A stretch of 15,779 nt of DNA, from assembly GCA_947454585.1 (NCBI GenBank), contig CANGML010000016.1:1-15779 (forward strand), written 5' to 3'. The stretch's first letter is position 1. Every line of letters starts with the position of its first letter. This document shows, piece after piece, positions 9,450 to 15,779 of this stretch. Origin of the DNA: Comamonadaceae bacterium. GTDB taxonomy: Bacteria > Pseudomonadota > Gammaproteobacteria > Burkholderiales > Burkholderiaceae_C. The notes under the pieces were generated by a model, which was given only the letters and a program-made list of their open reading frames with translations, was not told the origin of the DNA and ran no database searches. Made by a program: the position numbers and the translations under genes.

Positions 9450-10772
9450 TTATTGGGGTGCATCGCGGTATTCAACGAAGGCGCGACCGCGGATTTCCTG
9501 TGACCACAATTGATAGGTTTCGTCGAATTTCTTGTCGCGCAAACTGCTGCGCGCCATGTCACGCAATTCACGTTCAGAAATAGGGGCTTCACGGCGTTCC
9601 AGCACCTGAATCAGATGCACGCCAAACCGAGAAATCAAGGGGTCGGCGATTTGGCCCGGCTGGAGCTGTCGCATCGTCTCTTCAAATTCCGGCACAAACA
9701 TGCCTGGCGTTGACCAGCCCAAATCACCACCGTCAGAAGCGCTGCCATCTTCAGAATGCTCACGCGCTAGCTTGGCAAAGTCCGCTTTGCCCGATTCAAT
9801 TTGGCGCTTGTAGTCTGCCAACCTCGCACGCGCAGAGGTTTGACTGAGCTGACCCCCGGGGCGCAACAGAATGTGCCGAGCCCGCGTTTGTGTGATCGTC
9901 AGCACTTGACTGGCGCGTTGGGTGACCAACTTCAAGACATGAAAGCCTGCGCCCGAGCGAACCAAAATGCTGTCGTTGATTTGAAGGTTTTTGATGGCAT
10001 CCACAAACAACGTGGGATAACGATTGGCAGGACGCAGGCCCATCAAACCGCCTTTGTCTCGCTCCGCGCCTTCAGAGATCTCTTTGGCCACGACGCCAAA
10101 ATCATCGCCGCGCTTGACCCGCGCCAAGGCGGCTTGCGCTTTGTCTTGCAGCGCCGCCACTTCGGCTGCCGTGGCCTTCTCGGGGACGGTGATCAAAATG
10201 TGACCTAAATCGATATCAGGGTTGTTGCCTGAGTTCGCGGCTTGCCGCTCACGAACTGCTTGGTCAATTTCCACATCACTGATCTTGATGCGTGACGGCA
10301 CGTTGCGCTCGGTCAGGCGTTGCAATGTCAGTTGATCACGTAGGTTTTGACGAAAACGAGCGGCACTGATGCCCTCGGCGGACAATTTTTGCTGCCACGC
10401 AGAGGGACTCATTTGGTTTTGTGCCGCGATGCGTTGTTCTGCTTGGTCGACGGCATCGTCGTCAACGGTAACGCCTGTGTCTTTGGCAAACTCCAACAAG
10501 GCCCTTTCAATGATCAAGCGCTCGAGCGCGACCTTGAGGAGCGCATCTGCCTCGGGTACAGAATTGCCCTGTTGTTTGAGCTGATCGCGCAACTGGGGCA
10601 CGCGCAAAGTCACGTCGTGGTTGGTGATAGGCACCGAGTCGACCACCGCCACAATGAAGTCGCGACCCATCGCGCGGCTAGTTGTCGGGGCTTGTGCCAC
10701 GGCAGACAGTGTCCAAGCCAGCAGGGTCCAGGCGAGGAGTGAGCGGATTTTTAAACAGGGCATGGTCACCAT
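9450..10772 (-). CDS. surA: Periplasmic chaperone and peptidyl-prolyl isomerase SurA
   Basis: Chaperone that escorts unfolded outer-membrane proteins, including LptD, across the periplasm to the Bam complex. Of 440 residues, about 1-28 form a Sec signal peptide ending AVAQA; its core is an imperfect double repeat LLAWT-LLAWT. The SurA N-terminal helical domain spans about 38-165. Two parvulin PPIC domains follow, at about 187-283 (from HILITVPEKA) and 298-392 (ARHILLRPGG, EHSEDGSASDGGDLGW, GVHLIQV), and a C-terminal helix ends the protein. The first ATG overlaps the lptD stop as TAATG; a second ATG three codons in (10763-10761) is also possible. No clear Shine-Dalgarno precedes the first, so translational coupling to lptD is likely. 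In many proteobacteria pdxA lies between surA and rsmA; here it does not. Confidence 0.95.
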   Translation of the reverse strand: MVTMPCLKIRSLLAWTLLAWTLSAVAQAPTTSRAMGRDFIVAVVDSVPITNHDVTLRVPQLRDQLKQQGNSVPEADALLKVALERLIIERALLEFAKDTGVTVDDDAVDQAEQRIAAQNQMSPSAWQQKLSAEGISAARFRQNLRDQLTLQRLTERNVPSRIKISDVEIDQAVRERQAANSGNNPDIDLGHILITVPEKATAAEVAALQDKAQAALARVKRGDDFGVVAKEISEGAERDKGGLMGLRPANRYPTLFVDAIKNLQINDSILVRSGAGFHVLKLVTQRASQVLTITQTRARHILLRPGGQLSQTSARARLADYKRQIESGKADFAKLAREHSEDGSASDGGDLGWSTPGMFVPEFEETMRQLQPGQIADPLISRFGVHLIQVLERREAPISERELRDMARSSLRDKKFDETYQLWSQEIRGRAFVEYRDAPQ

Positions 10773-13237
10773 TATTCGTAATTGCCAAAACGGCTAGGAG
10801 TCATTGTCGGTTGGCGCAAGGGTTGGTAGCGTGGCACATTGGTTCTTAGCGAGCCCATGGCGTTGGTCCCGACGCGCGAGAAGCCCACAAATTCGAGTTG
10901 AAACAAGATACGTTGACGCGCCAAGCCATCGGCAATTTGCAAACGTTCGATCACCGTTCGGCTGAGCCAACACCCTGCATCGTATTCGAAGCCGATGACA
11001 GACTCGACGACTTTTTTGTCCACCATGTTGTAGTTCATGCGCGCCACGCTGTACCAGCGCCCTTCACCCAGGCCACGGCCTTGGCCATCATGGCTGTCGG
11101 CGCCACCCCATAGATCATGCAGTGGCCATTGCCATCCCATGTCCAGCTGTTTGGAGACCACGTTGGCCGATTCATCATTTTCAGAGCGATAAGCCGCGTT
11201 GATGATGCGGTAAGAGCCTGGGTTGTAACGTCCACCCACAATGCGGCGCAAAAAGTTGTCCGTTTTGGGGTTGTATTGCACGGTGGAGTCGAGCGCCCAA
11301 GCCCTCGACAGATTGAAGGAGGCGCCGCCCAAGATGTCACTGATGCCGGATTTGGCGGTAGGGTCATCTGGCAGCGTGACGCGTTGCTCTTGCATGCGCA
11401 AGCGCTGCGCCACACCGAACCGAGCGCCCTCAGCGCCTGTGTCAGGGTCAATGAAACGAGAGGTCAGACCCAGCGTTAACAACTTGCTGTCGGAGATACG
11501 GTCATGCCCACCAAATGCGTTCTCGGTGAAGATGCTGGCGAAGTTGAACGCGTTCCCACCCGAGTCGTAATTGGGCAAATAGTTTTGCTCGCGGTAGGGC
11601 GTGTAGACGTAGAAAACGCGCGGCTCCAGGGTTTGAACCCAAGACCGATCAAACAAGCGATGGTTGCGCTCGAATGCCATGCCCGCGTCAACGCTAAACG
11701 TGGGCGTCGTGACACTGGCCGAGGCTTGACCCTGGTGACCGCCGTAAAACGAGGTGTTGGGTAAGCCGCCATTGAATTGGTAGCTTCGGCCGTGCATTTG
11801 TATTTTGGGGGTCACATAGCCGTAGGGCGACACAAAGGGGCGGCTCACTTGGGCCACGGTCACGGCACGGTCAGCATCGGGCGCACAGTTGTAAAAAGAC
11901 TTGCTGCTCCCGTTGCTTGTGGCGCTGGCGCATTCGATGTCGCGCACAGAAGCGAAGCGTGTCAAGTCGCCATCGAGGCTGAAGTCAAAGCCGTTGGTGT
12001 TGAAGCGTTGCATGCGTGCCGTCAGTTGAGGCACACGGTCAAACGGGGGCGTGATGCGGTTGTTGACGTTGGCCAAGTCTTGCAGGGTTTGCCACTTTTG
12101 GGCGCGAATGCCTGTGGTGATGTAGCCATTGGTCCAACTGAGGGCCGCGTCGTTAGCCAGCAGGCGTTGGATGCCCGCGCCGCCGATCATGGAAAAGTCT
12201 TTCCAGTAATCGTCATCACTCACGCGGTTGATGCTCAAGCCCAAGCCCAACCCACCGCCTGCAAAACTCGGGTTGGCAACACCGGTGTGCGTGTACTGGA
12301 TGCCCCAGCGACGTGCATCGTTGCGGAGTTTGTCCTTCTCCATGTAGTCAAAGCGCATTTGGCCTTGGAAGGGAGGTTGGGGCGCGGCGCCTTCTAGGTA
12401 ACGAAACTCCGTGCCCAAATTGATGCCGCGGTTGCTCCAGTAAGTGGGGAAAAACGTCATGTCGCGGTTGGGCGCCAAGTTCCAGTAGTAAGGCTGGGTG
12501 TATTCCAAGCCGCCGATGTTGTCGACACCGATGCTGGGGGGCAACAAACCGGAATGACGTTCGTCACTGAGCGGGAACTCCATCTCCGGAATGGGCAGCA
12601 GCGGGACATCTTTGAAACGCAGCGTGCCACCTTGGATCACGCCGGTGTTGCGGTCGGTGTCGATGGAAATTTTGTCGCCCCTGAAAAACCAATCAGGCAT
12701 CCAGTTGGGCCCCGGCTTGCGCTGACACGTGGTGAAGGTGGCGTTGTGCATGACGGTGTGCGCTTTGTCCACAAAGTCGATGCGGTCTGCTTTGCCGTAG
12801 CCATTGTTTTTCTGAAGTCGGTAGTTGGGCTGTGTGAAGAAGCCTTCAAACGCGTCCATGTACAAATCCAAGGCGGGGCCTTGATACACGTTGCCCGCTT
12901 GGTTGATGTAAACATTGCCACGCGCTTTGGCCAGGTCGTTGGGCTGGTCGTAGTCCAGGTTATCTGCTTTGAGCAGCAATTCGCCACGGCGCAAAACCAC
13001 TTGGCCATCGAGGGTGGTTTGAAAATTGGCACGCTCGTTCAGGGTGTCGCTTTGAATGAAGGTGGGCACTTGGCTTCGCGTGTCGCCGGGAATTTTTTCC
13101 TGCAGCAAACTGCTAGAGCGCAGCACCAAAGGCGGGGCGTTCATGGATTGCGCTTGCGCCACCGTGTGGCCGCCCACCATGCCCATCACCAGCCACGACA
13201 GGGCGCGAATTTGGCGGTGAAAATGGAGCAACGGCAT
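10772..13237 (-). CDS. lptD: LPS-assembly outer-membrane protein LptD
   Basis: Outer-membrane beta-barrel that, with LptE, inserts lipopolysaccharide into the outer leaflet. From the ATG at 13237 it is 821 residues: signal peptide about 1-30 (ending AVAQAQ type), LptA-like periplasmic jellyroll about 58-200 (DNLDYDQPNDLAKARGNV at 92-109), then the barrel domain (PLLPIPEMEFPLSDERHSGL at 212-231; DMTFFPTYWSNRG). Cys171 in FTTCQRKPG is at the place of E. coli Cys173. Cys756 in EYDAGCWLSR is at the place of the E. coli Cys724-Cys725 pair, where only one is present. No counterpart of Cys31 exists. I prefer 13237 because it gives an ordinary signal peptide and leaves room for a promoter before amgK; the frame opens at 13285, which would leave only 20 bases. 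First gene of lptD-surA-rsmA; its stop overlaps the surA start. Confidence 0.94.
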   Translation of the reverse strand: MPLLHFHRQIRALSWLVMGMVGGHTVAQAQSMNAPPLVLRSSSLLQEKIPGDTRSQVPTFIQSDTLNERANFQTTLDGQVVLRRGELLLKADNLDYDQPNDLAKARGNVYINQAGNVYQGPALDLYMDAFEGFFTQPNYRLQKNNGYGKADRIDFVDKAHTVMHNATFTTCQRKPGPNWMPDWFFRGDKISIDTDRNTGVIQGGTLRFKDVPLLPIPEMEFPLSDERHSGLLPPSIGVDNIGGLEYTQPYYWNLAPNRDMTFFPTYWSNRGINLGTEFRYLEGAAPQPPFQGQMRFDYMEKDKLRNDARRWGIQYTHTGVANPSFAGGGLGLGLSINRVSDDDYWKDFSMIGGAGIQRLLANDAALSWTNGYITTGIRAQKWQTLQDLANVNNRITPPFDRVPQLTARMQRFNTNGFDFSLDGDLTRFASVRDIECASATSNGSSKSFYNCAPDADRAVTVAQVSRPFVSPYGYVTPKIQMHGRSYQFNGGLPNTSFYGGHQGQASASVTTPTFSVDAGMAFERNHRLFDRSWVQTLEPRVFYVYTPYREQNYLPNYDSGGNAFNFASIFTENAFGGHDRISDSKLLTLGLTSRFIDPDTGAEGARFGVAQRLRMQEQRVTLPDDPTAKSGISDILGGASFNLSRAWALDSTVQYNPKTDNFLRRIVGGRYNPGSYRIINAAYRSENDESANVVSKQLDMGWQWPLHDLWGGADSHDGQGRGLGEGRWYSVARMNYNMVDKKVVESVIGFEYDAGCWLSRTVIERLQIADGLARQRILFQLEFVGFSRVGTNAMGSLRTNVPRYQPLRQPTMTPSRFGNYE

Positions 13238-13282
13238 GTAAACGAAAAGACCTTTGAATGAGCGGGCCCTGAAACCACAGGC

Positions 13283-13305
13283 CATTTGTAGAATTTAGAT
13301 TATCC
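13283..13305. promoter_or_regulatory. Candidate divergent promoter core between lptD and amgK
   Basis: An AT-rich block in an otherwise GC-rich setting. On the plus strand TAGAAT (13289-13294) and TTAGAT (13295-13300) resemble -10 boxes ending 5-11 bases before the amgK ATG. On the minus strand GATAAT and TAAATT overlap the same bases and would give lptD a leader of some 50 bases. No clear -35 boxes were found. Inferred from composition and position. Confidence 0.4.
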
Positions 13306-14451
13306 ATGAGCACACCCTCACTTCATCAGCCTTCGGGCACATCCCCCCAAGGGGCTTCATCTGCCCCCATTGAGTGGGCTCAGCCTGCACGCCAAGCGGC
13401 ATTTCACCAATGGCTAGACGCCCAGGCCAGCGCCCATGGTGTGTTGCCCGCTACCGTGCGGGCCGCCTCGGCAGATGCCAGTTTCAGGCGCTATTTCCGT
13501 GTCGATACCGTGAACGGCGCATGCATCGTCATGGATGCGCCGCCTGACAAGGAAAATTGCGAACCCTTTGTGCGCATCGCCCGCTTGATGCAGGACGCGG
13601 GCTTGTACGTTCCTCGCGTCTTGGCCTGGGACGAGCCACAGGGCTTCATGTTGCTCGACGACATTGGCGCCCAAACCATGATGGATGTGATGAACCGCGT
13701 TGACCCGCAAGCCAACCACGGCCTGTACATGCGTGCATTGGATGCCCTGCTGGCGTTGCAACAAAGCAGCCGCCCAAGCGTGTTGCCTGCGTATGACGAG
13801 GTGTTGTTGCAACGTGAACTGTCGCTATTCCCCGACTGGTACATCACCCAGCACCGTCAGCTGCAAATGGACAGCACCCAACGCGAGATGCTGGATAAAA
13901 CCTTTCAAACCATCGTGCAACGCAACTTGGCTTCGCCCTGTGTGTATGTGCACCGCGACTTCATGCCGCGTAACTTGATGATGCCGCACGACCCCGCTGA
14001 AAAGCGCTTAGGCGTGTTGGATTTTCAAGACGCCGTCTATGGCCCTGTGACCTACGACATGGCGAGCCTGATGCGCGATGCGTTTTTGACCTGGGAAGAA
14101 GACGTGGTGCTCGACGTGACCATCCGTTATTGGGAACGTGCCCGCAAACTCGGCCTGATGGACTTTGAAGACTGGCACCATGACTTTGGTGCGTTCTATC
14201 GTGCGGTGGAGTGGATGGGCTTGCAGCGCCACCTCAAAGTAGCGGGCATCTTTGCGCGCCTGACCTTGCGCGATGGCAAGCCCAAATACTTGGCCGATGC
14301 GCCGCGCTTCATCGGCTACATCCGTGCCACAGCCAGCCGCTACAGCGAACTCACGCCCTTGCTGCGATGGATAGACAAGATGGAGGGCACCGAGCCCGCC
14401 ATCAGCTTGGCTTTTCCGCGCCTCACCCCCAACGCTGGCGGACCCGGCTAA
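13306..14451 (+). CDS. amgK: N-acetylmuramate/N-acetylglucosamine anomeric kinase
   Basis: Aminoglycoside-phosphotransferase-fold kinase that phosphorylates recycled MurNAc (and GlcNAc) at the anomeric carbon, giving the MurNAc-1-phosphate used by MurU. The 381-residue protein has an unconserved Ser/Pro-rich N-terminus (about 1-30), SADASFRRYFRV (55-66) as the ATP-lobe beginning, MLLDDIG (115-121) as hinge, the Brenner-type catalytic motif VHRDFMPRNLM (215-225) with catalytic Asp218, and the metal-binding LDFQDAVYGPVTYDMASL (238-255). These match remembered Pseudomonas AmgK, which is also encoded next to lptD. The start lacks a Shine-Dalgarno. rsmE follows after one base. A true antibiotic kinase is unlikely given the location and the SDASFRRYFR signature. 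Confidence 0.87.
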   Translation: MSTPSLHQPSGTSPQGASSAPIEWAQPARQAAFHQWLDAQASAHGVLPATVRAASADASFRRYFRVDTVNGACIVMDAPPDKENCEPFVRIARLMQDAGLYVPRVLAWDEPQGFMLLDDIGAQTMMDVMNRVDPQANHGLYMRALDALLALQQSSRPSVLPAYDEVLLQRELSLFPDWYITQHRQLQMDSTQREMLDKTFQTIVQRNLASPCVYVHRDFMPRNLMMPHDPAEKRLGVLDFQDAVYGPVTYDMASLMRDAFLTWEEDVVLDVTIRYWERARKLGLMDFEDWHHDFGAFYRAVEWMGLQRHLKVAGIFARLTLRDGKPKYLADAPRFIGYIRATASRYSELTPLLRWIDKMEGTEPAISLAFPRLTPNAGGPG

Positions 14452-14452
14452 A

Positions 14453-15190
14453 GTGGCGCGCTTTTACTGCCCCCTGCCCTTGGCGAGCGGCCAAGCGATC
14501 GACTTGCCGCCGACCGCTGCACGCCATGTACAAGTGTTACGCATGCAGCCCGGTCATCCATTGACCTTGTTCAACGGAGAAGGCGGCGAATTCAGCGCCG
14601 AAGTGCAGCACATGGGGCGCAGCGCGGTGCGTGTGATGGTGGGTGCGCACCGCGACCGGGAGTGCGAGGCGTCACTGCACGTTCACTTGGCCGTTGGTAT
14701 GCCTGCCAACGAGCGCATGGATTGGCTGGTGGAAAAAGCCACCGAGCTTGGCGTGCACCGCATCACCCCCTTGATGACCGAACGCAGCGTGATACGCCTG
14801 ACAGGCGAGCGCGCCGAGAAAAAGCAAGCCCATTGGCAAGCGGTCGCGGCGAGTGCCAGCGAGCAATGTGGGCGCAACCGGGTGCCCCTCATTGACATAC
14901 CCGAGCGCTTAGACACCTGGCTGGCGCGACAAATTGCCCCCGCTGACGTGCAGCATGCCGTGCTGTCCTTGCACGCCAGCACACAGCCGTTGCAAGCCTT
15001 GCGCGCTGACGCTGCTGTAACGCATTCGGCGTGGGTGTTGTTGAATGGCCCGGAGGGTGGGCTGACCGATGGCGAAGATGCCGCCGCCCGCGCCAAAGGC
15101 TTTGCTGCGGTGAGCTTGGGGACTCGGGTGTTGCGTGCGGAAACCGCGGCACTGGGGGCCCTGGCCTTGTTGACGTTGGCTGAACGGTGA
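14453..15190 (+). CDS. rsmE: 16S rRNA (uracil1498-N3)-methyltransferase
   Basis: SPOUT-class methyltransferase forming m3U1498 in the 30S decoding region. The 245 residues comprise an N-terminal PUA-like RNA-binding domain (about 1-70; ARHVQVLRM at 23-31) and a trefoil-knot catalytic domain (about 75-245). Visible signatures are EKATELGVHRITPL (94-107), ERSV (110-113), ASEQCGRNRVP (135-145), the SAM-binding GPEGGLTDGE (199-208) and LGTRVLRAETA (222-232). The start is GTG at 14453, one base after the amgK stop codon, and the first residues MARFYCPLPL fit the family. The two genes are therefore almost certainly cotranscribed and translationally coupled. Confidence 0.95.
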   Translation: MARFYCPLPLASGQAIDLPPTAARHVQVLRMQPGHPLTLFNGEGGEFSAEVQHMGRSAVRVMVGAHRDRECEASLHVHLAVGMPANERMDWLVEKATELGVHRITPLMTERSVIRLTGERAEKKQAHWQAVAASASEQCGRNRVPLIDIPERLDTWLARQIAPADVQHAVLSLHASTQPLQALRADAAVTHSAWVLLNGPEGGLTDGEDAAARAKGFAAVSLGTRVLRAETAALGALALLTLAER

Positions 15191-15194
15191 CGAG

Positions 15195-15779
15195 ATGATG
15201 GATATGCCTATTCAGCTCTGGCTGTCGATGGGCGTGTTTGCCTTCGTGACCTCTGTCACGCCAGGCCCCAACAACATGATGCTGTTGGCTTCGGGTGTGA
15301 ACTTTGGCGTGCGTGCCACCTTGCCGCACCTCCTGGGTATTTCGTGTGGACACTTCATCATGCTGATGGCGGTTGGTTTGGGCTTGGGCGAGCTGTTCAC
15401 GCAGGCGCCAATCATCTACCCCCTGATGAAAGTTCTGGGCATGGCTTACCTGTTGTATTTGGCGTGGGGCATCGTCAGAAGTGGCGACCCTTCGGCAGCT
15501 GATGGAGCAAACCCTGCCGCAAAGCCCCTAGGCTTTTGGGGTGCCGCAGCATTTCAGTGGTTCAACCCCAAAGCGTGGGTGATGACGCTGGGGTTTTTTA
15601 GCAATTACTTGCCCCGAGATGCTGGCCTGATGCTGATTGCCGCTGCGTCGTTCGGGTTCAGCGGGGTTAACTTTCCCAGCATCGCCGTCTGGGCCGTCAT
15701 GGGGGCGCGCGTGGGCCATTACCTGCACGTCAACCTGTATCGCCAGGTCTTCAACTGGACCATGGCGCTGTTGCTCGTG
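15195..15779 (+). CDS. LysE/RhtB-family amino-acid exporter (3' end cut by window)
   Basis: Inner-membrane exporter of the LysE/RhtB superfamily, which expels amino acids such as homoserine, threonine, leucine or lysine; the substrate cannot be told from this sequence. The frame stays open to the window edge (195 codons). The family signature TPGPNNMML follows the first hydrophobic segment (residues 22-30 counted from 15195). Further membrane segments appear at about 44-66, 74-94, 110-135 and 143-175, and FQWFNPKAW (118-126) is another conserved stretch. Three in-frame ATGs occur at 15195, 15198 and 15204; GGTGA at 15186-15190 is best spaced for 15198. The start lies 4-13 bases after rsmE, suggesting one operon amgK-rsmE-exporter. 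About 10-20 residues are probably missing, judged by usual family length. Confidence 0.88.
   Translation, partial: MMDMPIQLWLSMGVFAFVTSVTPGPNNMMLLASGVNFGVRATLPHLLGISCGHFIMLMAVGLGLGELFTQAPIIYPLMKVLGMAYLLYLAWGIVRSGDPSAADGANPAAKPLGFWGAAAFQWFNPKAWVMTLGFFSNYLPRDAGLMLIAAASFGFSGVNFPSIAVWAVMGARVGHYLHVNLYRQVFNWTMALLLV

Noticed and set aside
10709..10738. Tandem repeat in the surA signal peptide (LLAWT twice)
   Set aside because: An imperfect 15-base duplication that only lengthens the hydrophobic core; common in signal peptides and without evident effect.
12554..13261. 235-codon plus-strand frame antisense to lptD
   Set aside because: Shadow of LptD codons; no recognisable motif, and no ribosome binding site.
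13306..14451. Aminoglycoside phosphotransferase as an antibiotic resistance gene
   Set aside because: The fold is shared, but the SADASFRRYFR and LDFQDAVYGPVTYDM signatures, the position next to lptD and the presence of murU point to the cell-wall sugar kinase AmgK.

Overview
The window looks like core chromosome of a moderately GC-rich betaproteobacterium, most likely order Burkholderiales and Comamonadaceae-like. The indications are the tkt-gap pair, the lptD-surA-rsmA envelope and ribosome block facing amgK, the MaeB-type malic enzyme and overall protein similarity. The family placement is recalled, not computed. Coding density is very high. I see no mobile element, CRISPR array, tRNA or rRNA, and no stretch over 300 bases lacks a gene.

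Left part (1-3324): gap and tkt lie on the minus strand as a two-gene operon (tkt first, 38 bases between them), closed by a good intrinsic terminator at about 34-62. They run central carbon metabolism: the non-oxidative pentose phosphate branch feeding glyceraldehyde-3-phosphate oxidation. A 125-base divergent region separates tkt from murU.

Middle part (3328-8674): plus-strand murU (MurNAc-1-phosphate uridylyltransferase) and pepP (Xaa-Pro aminopeptidase) form a pair. A hairpin follows, then maeB (malic enzyme fused to a phosphotransacetylase-like domain), which ends at a strong terminator. An isolated barstar-family gene comes next, with a perfect palindrome upstream and a bidirectional terminator downstream.

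Right part (8679-15779): the minus-strand operon lptD-surA-rsmA is tightly packed. It encodes the LPS translocon, its periplasmic chaperone and the 16S rRNA dimethyltransferase. Divergent from lptD, across a very short AT-rich promoter region, run amgK (MurNAc/GlcNAc anomeric kinase), rsmE (16S rRNA m3U1498 methyltransferase) and a LysE/RhtB-type exporter cut by the window edge.

AmgK and MurU are consecutive enzymes of the peptidoglycan salvage route that bypasses de novo UDP-MurNAc synthesis. Here they sit about 9.2 kb apart on either side of the lptD block. I found no clearly new multi-gene system. The items most worth a second look are the barnase-less barstar gene with its palindrome, the reduced cysteine set of LptD, the hairpin against the maeB ribosome binding site, the TTG-started rsmA in frame with surA, and the apparently leaderless starts of murU and amgK.
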